Of a stretch of 26,031 nucleotides of DNA, positions 1-7,451 are shown piece after piece (positions within the stretch are counted from its first letter, which is position 1; each line of letters starts with the position of its first letter). The stretch is from the NCBI GenBank assembly GCA_041913045.1, contig JAYSGB010000044.1, positions 1 through 26,031 on the forward strand. Reading direction: 5' to 3'. A program made the translations under genes and the position numbers. The stretch is from CAMLOF01 sp041913045. GTDB taxonomy: Bacteria > Pseudomonadota > Gammaproteobacteria > Burkholderiales > Burkholderiaceae_C. The notes below the pieces were generated by a model. The model was not told where the DNA came from, made no database searches, and saw only the letters and a list, made by a program, of their open reading frames with translations.

Positions 1-21
1 TGTTCGAGGGGAGAGAGCGCT

Positions 22-145
22 AGCGAACGGACCGAGTTTCCGCCGCACCGGCCCCAGACAGGTGGACACAGCGGAGTCGGCGCCAAGGGCGCCGACCGTC
101 ACAGCATGAGCCCCCGCAGGGCCAGGCCTGCCGCAGCGAGCGAAG
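22..145 (+). repeat. GC-rich intergenic repeat, left copy
   Basis: This stretch is the reverse complement of 25817-25939. My hand alignment gives about 11 mismatches and one gap over 124 bp (roughly 90% identity), including 36 consecutive identical bases at about 69-104. It contains a perfect hairpin, a 9-bp stem (GTCGGCGCC / GGCGCCGAC, 76-84 and 88-96) closed by a 3-nt loop. Open frames through it encode similar low-complexity Arg/Cys/Ala-rich peptides in both copies, which I read as a consequence of the repeat and not as genes. It lies downstream of the leucine operon. No T-tract follows the hairpin, so terminator function is not obvious. Confidence 0.85.
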
Positions 146-170
146 TCTGCGCCTGCCGCAGCAAGCAAGG
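126..170 (+). repeat. 20-bp direct repeat pair
   Basis: Two 20-bp units, 126-145 and 151-170, match at 17 of 20 positions and are separated by TCTGC. Each begins GCCTGCCGCAGC. The first unit is the end of the larger dispersed repeat and the second looks like a local duplication of that end. The remainder, 171-195, holds nothing I recognise. Confidence 0.75.
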
Positions 171-195
171 TCCAAGCAACACACACAAGAGCAGC

Positions 196-429
196 TCAAG
201 CCCCCCGCTGCCGAGCCTCCACCAACCGCCAGACCGCCACCTTCTCGTCGTCCGTGCTGCGGCTCCACCCAGCAATCTCGTCGATGGTCCGAAAGCACCC
301 CTCACACCAGCCCGTGGACGGACTCATGCGGCACACCCCCACACAAGGCGAAGGCACAGTCACACCCGCCGGGGCGCGGCGCAGCGCAACTTCAAGAGAC
401 AGGAAACGGCGTTCGGCGGCTTCAGACAT
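196..429 (-). CDS. DUF1289 domain-containing protein
   Basis: A 77-residue cysteine-motif protein of the DUF1289 family, molecular function unknown. The family signature is clear: SPCVGVC (Cys29, Cys33) then TGWCEGCFRT (Cys42, Cys45), followed by a conserved EIAGW. The C-x3-C-x8-C-x2-C spacing suggests a small metal site, which is inference. The length is usual for the family. It starts at ATG 429, only 9 bp after the YbaK-family stop, and is the last gene of the minus-strand leucine operon. There is no sign of truncation. The link to leucine catabolism is probably co-transcription only. Confidence 0.85.
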   Translation of the reverse strand: MSEAAERRFLSLEVALRRAPAGVTVPSPCVGVCRMSPSTGWCEGCFRTIDEIAGWSRSTDDEKVAVWRLVEARQRGA

Positions 430-438
430 GCGCGCACT

Positions 439-945
439 CTAGCGCAGCGTCACGTCCGCCACGGGCGCCCCAGTCAAAGCCCCCAGGTCGCGTGGTGTCA
501 GGCGGAACACGCCATGCGGGTGCCCGGCAGCCGCCCACACCACATCAAAGCGGAACAACTCCTCGTCGATCAGCGTCACCGGCGCCTCGGCATGCGCCAC
601 CGGCGACACACCGCCAATCGAAAAACCCGTGCGCGCCTTCACAAAATCGGCATCGGCGCGCCCCAGCTTCTGGCCTTCGGCACACACCAGGGCCTGCACC
701 TTCTTCTCGTCCACGCGGCGGTCGCCAGACGTGATGACCAGCACCGCCGCCTCGTCGGGCTTGCGGCGGAAGATGATGCTCTTGGCAATCTGGCCCAGTT
801 CAACGCCCAGGGCGTCGGCGGCCTGTTGCGCGGTGCGCGCGGCGTCATCGAGCATGACGGGCAGGTGCGGGTGCCCGCGCTCTGTCAGCACAGCGGCCAC
901 GCGTTGCACCCCTTCGGGCAAGGATTTGAGTTCGGCTCCACACAT
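439..945 (-). CDS. YbaK/EbsC family aminoacyl-tRNA deacylase
   Basis: A 168-residue single-domain protein of the YbaK/ProX editing superfamily, whose members hydrolyse mischarged aminoacyl-tRNA in trans in the cytoplasm. Visible family motifs are the conserved lysine in QIAKSIIF (Lys55), GFSIGGVSP (107-115) and GHPHGVFRLTP near the C-terminus (141-151). The length is normal for a stand-alone deacylase. The start at ATG 945 has no good Shine-Dalgarno sequence but follows the HMG-CoA lyase stop by 9 bp, so translation may be coupled. Substrate specificity (Cys-tRNA-Pro, Ala-tRNA-Pro or another) cannot be read from the sequence. Family assignment is firm. Confidence 0.9.
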   Translation of the reverse strand: MCGAELKSLPEGVQRVAAVLTERGHPHLPVMLDDAARTAQQAADALGVELGQIAKSIIFRRKPDEAAVLVITSGDRRVDEKKVQALVCAEGQKLGRADADFVKARTGFSIGGVSPVAHAEAPVTLIDEELFRFDVVWAAAGHPHGVFRLTPRDLGALTGAPVADVTLR

Positions 946-954
946 GGCGGGTGA

Positions 955-1872
955 TTATCCCGCGCGTTTGGCCAGCAGCGCGCGCGCCACGCGCGAACCC
1001 GTGGGCCGCCCCAGCTGCTCGCTGATGTAGGCTCCGGCGTCCACCAGCGCGTCCAGGTCGATGCCGGTGGCGATGCCCAGCCCGTGCAGCAGGTAGACCA
1101 CGTCTTCCGTGGCCACGTTGCCGGTGGCCCCCTTGGCGTAGGGGCAGCCGCCCAGCCCCGCCACCGACGACTGGAAGTTCCACACCCCCATCTGCAGCGC
1201 GGCCAGCGTGTTGCTCAGGGCCTGCCCGTAGGTGTCGTGGAAATGGCCACTCACCTCGTCAATGCCAAAGTGCTGCAGCGTCGCATCAATCGCGCGCTGC
1301 ACCTTCAGCGGCGTGCCCACGCCGATGGTGTCGGCCACGTCCACGCGCTGCACGCCTATGTCCTTCATCAGCCGGGCAAGCATGCCCACGCGCTCGGGCG
1401 CCACGTCACCTTCGTAAGGGCAGCCCACGGTGCAGCTCATGGCACCGCGCACCGCAATGCCCGCGGCCAGCGCGGCCTCCACCACCGGCGCAAAGCGTTC
1501 GATGCTCTCGGCAATGCTGCAGTTGATGTTCTTCTGGCTGAAGGCTTCGCTCGCCGCGCCAAAGACGACGATCTCGTCAGGCTTGTCGGCCAGCGCGGCC
1601 TCGAAGCCCTTCATGTTGGGCGTGAGCACCGAATAGCGCACACCCGCCTGACGCTGCATGCCCGCCATCACCTCGTGGTTGTCGGCCATCTGCGGCACCC
1701 ACTTCGGGCTCACGTAGCTGGTGACTTCCACCTCCTTCAACCCGGCAGCCTGCAGGCGGTGCACCAGTTCGATCTTCACTGCGGCAGGGACGGGCTGCTT
1801 CTCGTTCTGCAGGCCGTCGCGCGGGCCCACGTCGATCAGGCGGACGCGAGCGGGATAGTGTTGGGTGTTCAT
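955..1872 (-). CDS. liuE: Hydroxymethylglutaryl-CoA lyase
   Basis: A 305-residue HMGL-like TIM-barrel enzyme that cleaves 3-hydroxy-3-methylglutaryl-CoA to acetyl-CoA and acetoacetate, the last step of leucine breakdown. Signature features are VGPRDGLQNE at 15-24 with Arg18 and Asp19, the metal-binding H-x-H at 210/212 (SGHFHDTYG), and the catalytic-cysteine loop GLGGCPYAKGATGN with Cys243. The length is typical. The ATG at 1872 is preceded by AAGGA about 7 nt upstream. It lies 18 bp after ghrA in the same operon. The symbol mvaB is also used for this family; I use liuE because of the liuBCD neighbours. No key residue is missing. Confidence 0.95.
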   Translation of the reverse strand: MNTQHYPARVRLIDVGPRDGLQNEKQPVPAAVKIELVHRLQAAGLKEVEVTSYVSPKWVPQMADNHEVMAGMQRQAGVRYSVLTPNMKGFEAALADKPDEIVVFGAASEAFSQKNINCSIAESIERFAPVVEAALAAGIAVRGAMSCTVGCPYEGDVAPERVGMLARLMKDIGVQRVDVADTIGVGTPLKVQRAIDATLQHFGIDEVSGHFHDTYGQALSNTLAALQMGVWNFQSSVAGLGGCPYAKGATGNVATEDVVYLLHGLGIATGIDLDALVDAGAYISEQLGRPTGSRVARALLAKRAG

Positions 1873-1890
1873 GGCATGGTCCTTGGGTGA

Positions 1891-2820
1891 TCAGTAACCC
1901 CGCGCCCGGTCCACCACGCCCGCGATGGGCTCACCCTGCTCCAGCGCGCGGATCTTGCCTGCGATCTGGGCAATGCTCTCGTCGCGCAAGGTGCGGGCCG
2001 ACGTGTGCGGGGTGACGGTGATCTGGGGGTGGGTCCAGAATGGGTGTGCGGCAGGCAGGGGCTCGGTGCGGAAGACGTCCAGCGTGGCGCCAGCCAGGTG
2101 GCCGCTGTCGAGCAGCGCCAGCAGATCGTCTTCGACCAGGTGCGCGCCGCGAGCCACGTTGATGACGTAACCGCCTGGGCGAAGACGGCCCAGCGTGTCG
2201 CGGTTGAGGATGTCGCGCGTGTCGGGCGTTAGGGGCAGCAGGTTCACCAGCACCTGGCTCGCGGCCAGGAAGGCATGCAGGCCCTCGCCCATGCCGTGGA
2301 AGGTCTGCACGCCGTCCAGCGCCTTGGGGCTGCGGCTCCAGCCATTGACCGGGAAGTCGAAACCCCGCAGCGCCTGCGCCACGCGCGAGCCCAGCACGCC
2401 CAGCCCCATCACACCCACGCTGAAATCCTCGCGGCGGCGGGGTTTGCGGAACGCCCATTCCCCACGCGCCTGCGCCTGCTGGTACAGGTCGAACTCGCGG
2501 AAGTGGCGGATGACGGTGTGGCACACGTATTCGGCCATCTGCACGGCCATGCCCGCGTCGTCCAGCCGCACGATCTTCAAGCCATCGGGCAGGCGAAGGC
2601 GCAGCAGAGCGTCCACGCCCGCGCCGATGTTGAAGAGCGCGCGCACCTGGGGCTGCGCGTCGATGAAGGCTTGGGGCGGTGACCAGACGACAGCGTAATC
2701 GGCGGGTGCGTCAGGTTCACCGGCCTGCCAAAGGCTCACTTCGGCCTCGGGCAAGGCGGCACGCAGGCCCTCCAGCCAGGGCTCGGGGCGGGTGTCGGAA
2801 CAGCAGAAAGAGATGCGCAT
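1891..2820 (-). CDS. ghrA: Glyoxylate/hydroxypyruvate reductase A (2-hydroxyacid dehydrogenase)
   Basis: A 309-residue D-isomer-specific 2-hydroxyacid dehydrogenase, closest in pattern to GhrA, which reduces glyoxylate or hydroxypyruvate with NAD(P)H in the cytoplasm. The Rossmann motif GLGVLG lies at 139-144 followed by Arg/Ser in WSRS. The catalytic triad is in place: Arg224 (INVARG), Glu253 (DVFRTEP) and His272 (VTPHTS). The length matches GhrA (about 310). It sits 32 bp after liuD and 18 bp before the HMG-CoA lyase, so it is embedded in the leucine operon although no leucine-pathway step needs it. The in vivo substrate may be a different 2-ketoacid. Confidence 0.9.
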   Translation of the reverse strand: MRISFCCSDTRPEPWLEGLRAALPEAEVSLWQAGEPDAPADYAVVWSPPQAFIDAQPQVRALFNIGAGVDALLRLRLPDGLKIVRLDDAGMAVQMAEYVCHTVIRHFREFDLYQQAQARGEWAFRKPRRREDFSVGVMGLGVLGSRVAQALRGFDFPVNGWSRSPKALDGVQTFHGMGEGLHAFLAASQVLVNLLPLTPDTRDILNRDTLGRLRPGGYVINVARGAHLVEDDLLALLDSGHLAGATLDVFRTEPLPAAHPFWTHPQITVTPHTSARTLRDESIAQIAGKIRALEQGEPIAGVVDRARGY

Positions 2821-2852
2821 GGCGCAAGGTTAACCGCTGTGCACGCGCAAGC

Positions 2853-4871
2853 TCAGGCCAACGCCAGCTTGAGCAGCTCCGCGCCCTCGGCCACCTGGTC
2901 GCCAGGGGCGTAAAGCAGCTCGGCCACCGTGCCGTCGGCCGGGGCGGCGATGGTGTGCTCCATCTTCATCGCTTCCATCACCGCCAGCGGCTGGCCCTTC
3001 TTCACGGCGTCGCCCGCCTTCACGGCGAAGGACACCACCTTGCCCGGCATGGGCGCGGTCAGGCGCCCGCCTTCGGCCGCCGTGTCGCCCGCGTGGGCAA
3101 GCAGGTCGATCTCGACAATCTGCGTGGCGCCGCGTGGCAGGAACACGTGCGCGCGCTCGCCCTGCATGTACACGGTAGCGCGGGTGCGCTCGCCAGCAAA
3201 GCTCAGGTCCAGCGCCCAGCCGCTGCCGTGCGCCGCGCGAGCGAAGGTGAGCAGGCCGCTGGTGGCGTCTGCCCCCTCACCCACCGTGAGCTGCAGGCCA
3301 CCGTCGTGCAGGTAGGCCAGGGTAGCGCCATAGGACTGCCCCTGGAAATCAAACGCAAAGCGGCGCGTGAACAGCCCGTGGCTGCGCCAGCCATCGGTCT
3401 TGCTGAAGGGGTCGTTGCCCTCGGCGGCGCGCTCGGCCAGCAGGGTTTCGGCCACGGCGGCAGCCACGGCCAGCGGCAGGCCCACGGTCTCTTGCTGGAA
3501 CAGCATTGCTGCCTCGCGCGGGATGAGCGCTGTGTCCAGCCGCGCCTGCGCGAACGATTCGCTGCGCACCACGTGCCGCAGGAACTGCACGTTGGTGGAC
3601 AGGCCCACGATGTGCGTGTGCGCCAGGGCTTCGTCCAGCCGGGCCAGCGCCTGTTCGCGGGTGGCGCCGTGCACGATCAGCTTGGCCACCATGGAGTCAT
3701 AGAAGGGGCTGATGGTGTCGCCTTCGCGCACGCCATCGTCCACGCGCACGTCTGCCACGCGGAAGGTGCCGCACGCGGGCTTGCGGTACACGGCCAGGGT
3801 GCCAGTGGCGGGCAGGAACTGGTTGTCCGGGTTCTCGGCGCAAATGCGCGCCTCGATGGCGTGGCCGTGGATGGCCAGGTCCTCCTGGCGCAGCGGCAGC
3901 GGTTCGCCAGACGCCACGCGCAGTTGCCACTCCACCAGGTCCAGCCCGGTGATGGCCTCGGTCACGGGGTGCTCCACCTGCAGGCGAGTGTTCATCTCCA
4001 TGAAGAAAAAGTTCATGCTGCCGTCGTCACGCTGCTCCACGATGAACTCCACCGTGCCCGCTCCCACGTAGTTCACAGCACGCGCGGCGGCCACGGCGGC
4101 CAGGCCCATCTGGGCTCGCATCTCGGGCGTCATCCCGGGGGCGGGGGCTTCTTCCAGCACCTTCTGGTGGCGGCGCTGCACCGAGCAGTCGCGCTCGAAC
4201 AGGTACACGCAGTTGCCGTGGGTGTCGCCAAACACCTGAATCTCGATGTGGCGCGGGCGCTGCACGTACTTCTCAACCAGCACCGCGTCGTCGCCAAAGC
4301 TGTTGATGGCCTCGCGCTTGCAGGAGGCCAGGGCCTCGTCGAAATCTTCGGCGCGCTCCACGGCGCGCATGCCCTTGCCGCCACCACCCGCGCTGGCCTT
4401 GATGAGCACGGGGTAGCCGATGCGCTCAGCCTCGGCGCGCAGCAGCACAGCGTCCTGGTTGGTGCCGTGGTAGCCCGGCACCAGCGGCACGCCCGCCTTT
4501 TCCATGAGCTGCTTGGACTCGGCCTTCAACCCCATGGCCTGGATGGCCGACGCAGGCGGGCCGATGAACACCAGCCCGGCAGCGGCACAGGCGTTGGCGA
4601 ACTCTTCGTTCTCGCTCAGGAAGCCATAGCCCGGGTGGATGGCCTGCGCCCCCGTGGCCTGCGCGGCTTCGATGATGCGTTCCCAGCGCAGGTAGCTGTC
4701 CTTGGGCGCGCTGCCGCCAATGTGCACGGCCTCGTCGCACGCGGCCACGTGCTTGGCATGTGCGTCGGCGTCGGAATACACGGCCACGGTCTTCACGCCC
4801 ATGCGGCGCGCGGTGGCGGCCACTCGGCAGGCGATTTCGCCGCGGTTGGCGATGAGAATCTTTTTAAACAT
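2853..4871 (-). CDS. liuD: Methylcrotonyl-CoA carboxylase biotin-containing (alpha) subunit
   Basis: A 672-residue biotin carboxylase plus biotin carrier. With LiuB it carboxylates 3-methylcrotonyl-CoA to 3-methylglutaconyl-CoA using ATP and bicarbonate. The N-terminal domain starts KKILIANRGEIACRV. The ATP-grasp glycine loop KASAGGGGKGMR is at 158-169 and MEMNTRLQVEHPVTE at 291-305. The C-terminal biotinyl domain carries AMKM with the biotinylated lysine at about 636. The length fits MCC-alpha. The start ATG 4871 has GGAG upstream. It lies 24 bp after liuC. A geranyl- or propionyl-CoA carboxylase alpha subunit would look similar; the neighbours (LiuC and HMG-CoA lyase) favour methylcrotonyl-CoA. 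Confidence 0.93.
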   Translation of the reverse strand: MFKKILIANRGEIACRVAATARRMGVKTVAVYSDADAHAKHVAACDEAVHIGGSAPKDSYLRWERIIEAAQATGAQAIHPGYGFLSENEEFANACAAAGLVFIGPPASAIQAMGLKAESKQLMEKAGVPLVPGYHGTNQDAVLLRAEAERIGYPVLIKASAGGGGKGMRAVERAEDFDEALASCKREAINSFGDDAVLVEKYVQRPRHIEIQVFGDTHGNCVYLFERDCSVQRRHQKVLEEAPAPGMTPEMRAQMGLAAVAAARAVNYVGAGTVEFIVEQRDDGSMNFFFMEMNTRLQVEHPVTEAITGLDLVEWQLRVASGEPLPLRQEDLAIHGHAIEARICAENPDNQFLPATGTLAVYRKPACGTFRVADVRVDDGVREGDTISPFYDSMVAKLIVHGATREQALARLDEALAHTHIVGLSTNVQFLRHVVRSESFAQARLDTALIPREAAMLFQQETVGLPLAVAAAVAETLLAERAAEGNDPFSKTDGWRSHGLFTRRFAFDFQGQSYGATLAYLHDGGLQLTVGEGADATSGLLTFARAAHGSGWALDLSFAGERTRATVYMQGERAHVFLPRGATQIVEIDLLAHAGDTAAEGGRLTAPMPGKVVSFAVKAGDAVKKGQPLAVMEAMKMEHTIAAPADGTVAELLYAPGDQVAEGAELLKLALA

Positions 4872-4895
4872 GATGTGTCTCCGCGTCGAAACCGC

Positions 4896-5678
4896 TCAGG
4901 CCAGCCAGCCGGGTTGGCGTTTGTCGAGGAAGGCGGCAATGCCATCGCGCGCCTCGGGCGTGGCGCGCAGGCGGGCAATGCGCTGGGCCGTGTCCTCCAC
5001 CACCGTGTCGGTGATGGGCTGGTTGTCCACGGCGCGGATCAGATCCTTGGCGGCGGCCTGCGACAGCGGCCCGCCCAGCATCAGCGCGTTGACGACCTCC
5101 TGAACCTTGGCATCGAGCTGCTCAGGCGCCACCACCTCGTGCACCAGCCCGATCTCGCGGGCACGGGCCGCGTCAATACGCTCGGCCGACAGGAAGTAGC
5201 GGTGCGCTTGGCGCGCACCAATGGCCCGCACCACGTAGGGGCTGATGGCCGAGGGGATGAGGCCGAACTTGACTTCGGACGTGGCGAACACCGCCTGGGT
5301 GGAAGCCACGGCAATGTCGCACGCCGCCGTGAGGCCGGTGCCGCCGCCCAGCGCCGCGCCCTGCACACGGGCGATGGTGGGTTTGCGCATCTCGGCCAGC
5401 GCGCGCAGCATGCCCGCCAGGTCACGCGCGTCCGAAAGGTTTTCGTCCAGGCCGTTCTGGGCGGCGCGCTTCATCCAGTTCAGGTCGGCGCCCGCCGAAA
5501 AGCTCTTGCCCCGGCCCGCCAGCACCACCACGCGCACGGCGGGGTCCGCGTCCAGCGCACGGCAGGCAGCGGTCAGTTCCGCGATCAAGGTTTCGTCGAA
5601 CGCGTTGTGCACGTCCGGGCGGTTCATCCACACGGTGGCCACGCGCTGGTCGATCTGGATGTCGAGTGTCTTGTACAT
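4896..5678 (-). CDS. liuC: Methylglutaconyl-CoA hydratase (enoyl-CoA hydratase/isomerase family)
   Basis: A 260-residue crotonase-fold enzyme predicted to hydrate 3-methylglutaconyl-CoA to HMG-CoA. Oxyanion-hole segments are GKSFSAGADLNWM (57-69) and VQGAALGGGTGL (105-116). The first catalytic glutamate matches Glu135 in SEVKFGLIP. The second classical glutamate position falls on Arg160 (HRYF) in my alignment, a substitution I recall from Pseudomonas LiuC/AtuE-type hydratases. The frame is open further upstream, to about 5828, but that extension overlaps liuB and is Arg/Pro-rich, so ATG 5678 (start MYKTLDIQ), 35 bp after the liuB stop, is the credible start. It lies between liuB and liuD as in known liu operons. 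Confidence 0.92.
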   Translation of the reverse strand: MYKTLDIQIDQRVATVWMNRPDVHNAFDETLIAELTAACRALDADPAVRVVVLAGRGKSFSAGADLNWMKRAAQNGLDENLSDARDLAGMLRALAEMRKPTIARVQGAALGGGTGLTAACDIAVASTQAVFATSEVKFGLIPSAISPYVVRAIGARQAHRYFLSAERIDAARAREIGLVHEVVAPEQLDAKVQEVVNALMLGGPLSQAAAKDLIRAVDNQPITDTVVEDTAQRIARLRATPEARDGIAAFLDKRQPGWLA

Positions 5679-5713
5679 GGTGTTCAGGCTTTCGGTAAGC
5701 GGGGCAAGTGGGG

Positions 5714-7321
5714 TCACATGCGGAAGACACCGAACTTGGTGTCGGGCGTGGGGGTGTTCAGGCTGGCCGACAGGCCCAGCGCCAGCATGCGGCGCGTGTC
5801 GGCGGGGTCGATCACGCCGTCGTCCCACAGACGGGCGGTGGCGTAGTAGGGGTGGCCCTGCTCCTCGTACTGGCGGCGGATGGGCGCCTTGAAAGACTCC
5901 TCTTCCTCCATGCTCCAGCTGCCGCCCTTGGCTTCAATGCCATCGCGCTTCACGGTGGCCAGCACGCTGGCGGCCTGCTCGCCGCCCATCACGCTGATAC
6001 GTGCGTTAGGCCACATCCACAGGAAGCGCGGCGAATAGGCGCGGCCGCACATGCCATAGTTGCCCGCGCCAAAGCTGCCGCCAATGATGATGGTGAACTT
6101 CGGGACCTGCGCCGTGGCCACGGCCGTCACCATCTTGGCGCCGTTGCGGGCAATGCCCTCGTTCTCGTACTTGCGCCCCACCATGAAGCCGGTGATGTTC
6201 TGCAGGAACACCAGCGGAATCTTGCGCTGGCAGCACAGTTCGATGAAGTGCGCTCCCTTGAGCGCCGATTCGCTGAACAGGATGCCGTTGTTGGCGATGA
6301 TGCCCACCGGCATGCCTTCGATGTGCGCGAAGCCGCACACCAGCGTGGTGCCGAAACGCGGCTTGAATTCGTGCAGCTCCGAGCCGTCCACGATGCGAGC
6401 AATGATCTCCCGCACATCGAACGGCTTGCGCGTGTCCGTGGGGATCACGCCGTACAGCTCTTCCTCCGAGTACTTGGGCGGGCGCGGTTCGCGCAGGGCC
6501 GTGTCGGTGTGCTTTTCGCGGTTCAGGTGGCGCACCGCCTCGCGCGCCAGGCTCAGGGCATGCAGGTCGTTCTGCGCCAGGTGGTCGGCAACGCCGCTCA
6601 GGCGCGTGTGCACGTCGCCGCCACCCAGATCCTCCGCGCTCACCACCTCGCCGGTGGCGGCCTTCACCAGCGGCGGGCCACCCAAAAAGATGGTGCCCTG
6701 GTTCTTCACGATGATGGTCTCGTCGCTCATGGCGGGCACGTAGGCGCCGCCCGCCGTGCACGAGCCCATCACCACGGCGATCTGAGAAATGCCCTGCGCA
6801 CTCATGTTCGCCTGGTTGTAGAAGATGCGGCCGAAGTGGTCGCGGTCGGGGAACACGTCGTCCTGGTTGGGCAGGTTGGCGCCGCCCGAATCCACCAGGT
6901 AGATGCAGGGCAGGCCGTTCTGCTGCGCGATCTCCTGCGCCCGCAGGTGCTTCTTCACCGTCATGGGGTAATAAGTGCCGCCCTTCACGGTGGCGTCGTT
7001 GCAGACGATCATGCAATCCACGCCGCTGACCCGCCCGATGCCCGCGATGAGGCCCGCGCAAGGCGCTTCGTTGTTGTACATGTCCAGCGCGGCCAGCGGC
7101 GCCAGCTCCAGGAACGGTGTACCGGGGTCCAGCAGCATCTGCACGCGGTCGCGCGGCAGCAGCTTGCCGCGCGCGGTGTGCTTGGCGCTGGCCGCCTCGC
7201 CACCGCCCTGCGCCACTTGGGCAATGCGGGCGTTGAGGTCGTCCACCAGCGAACGCATGGCTTGCGCGTTGGCCTGGAAGTCGGCGGATCGGGGGTTGAG
7301 CTGAGTCTCCAATACGGTCAT
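5714..7321 (-). CDS. liuB: Methylcrotonyl-CoA carboxylase carboxyltransferase (beta) subunit
   Basis: A 535-residue carboxyltransferase of the AccD/PccB type that moves the carboxyl group from biotin on LiuD to methylcrotonyl-CoA. Characteristic segments are YLVDSGGANLP (141-151), the first oxyanion loop GSCTAGGAYVPAMSDE (186-201) and the second GGSFGAGNYGMCGRAY (414-429). A length near 535 and the SGGANLP motif are typical of MCC-beta. The open frame continues 19 codons upstream of ATG 7321, but MTVLETQLNPRS is the usual N-terminus and a weak GGAAAG lies 6-7 nt before it. It is the first gene of the operon and is divergent from an AraC-family regulator. Confidence 0.94.
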   Translation of the reverse strand: MTVLETQLNPRSADFQANAQAMRSLVDDLNARIAQVAQGGGEAASAKHTARGKLLPRDRVQMLLDPGTPFLELAPLAALDMYNNEAPCAGLIAGIGRVSGVDCMIVCNDATVKGGTYYPMTVKKHLRAQEIAQQNGLPCIYLVDSGGANLPNQDDVFPDRDHFGRIFYNQANMSAQGISQIAVVMGSCTAGGAYVPAMSDETIIVKNQGTIFLGGPPLVKAATGEVVSAEDLGGGDVHTRLSGVADHLAQNDLHALSLAREAVRHLNREKHTDTALREPRPPKYSEEELYGVIPTDTRKPFDVREIIARIVDGSELHEFKPRFGTTLVCGFAHIEGMPVGIIANNGILFSESALKGAHFIELCCQRKIPLVFLQNITGFMVGRKYENEGIARNGAKMVTAVATAQVPKFTIIIGGSFGAGNYGMCGRAYSPRFLWMWPNARISVMGGEQAASVLATVKRDGIEAKGGSWSMEEEESFKAPIRRQYEEQGHPYYATARLWDDGVIDPADTRRMLALGLSASLNTPTPDTKFGVFRM

Positions 7322-7451
7322 GGCGTGCTTTCCGTGGGCAAGTTTGCTAAGCGGATTGTGCGGCAGCCCTGGCGACACGGCCAGCCTGCGGGGCCGTCAA
7401 CATGGGTGCAAATCCCGCCACAGAATCAACATTTTTTGGCACACTTGCAGC
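7322..7451. promoter_or_regulatory. Divergent intergenic region between liuB and the AraC-family gene
   Basis: This 130-bp gap must hold the promoters of both the leucine operon and the regulator. An inverted repeat ACGGCC-N9-GGCCGT occupies 7377-7382 and 7392-7397. On the minus strand TTGACG (about 7394-7399) could be a -35 element for liuB, but I find no convincing -10 at 16-18 bp. An AT-rich stretch at 7424-7437 precedes the regulator start. Regulator binding here is inferred from the arrangement only. Confidence 0.45.

Noticed and set aside
20..298. Small minus-strand open frame whose peptide resembles one at 25733-25990
   Set aside because: The similarity is explained by the shared intergenic repeat. 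The peptides are Arg/Cys/Ala-rich, have no ribosome-binding site, and one overlaps the DUF1289 gene.
106..954. 282-codon plus-strand open frame over the left edge
   Set aside because: It covers the repeat and runs antisense to the DUF1289 and YbaK-family genes; composition is low-complexity.
2679..5846. Very long open frame (1055 codons) on the plus strand
   Set aside because: It is antisense to ghrA, liuD and liuC, which carry full family motifs. Its translation is Arg/His/Gly-rich with no recognisable domain, as expected for a shadow frame in GC-rich DNA.
7437..7450. Sigma-54-like TGGCAC...TTGCA before the AraC-family gene
   Set aside because: GG and GC are separated by 7 nt rather than the required 10, so it cannot be a -24/-12 promoter.
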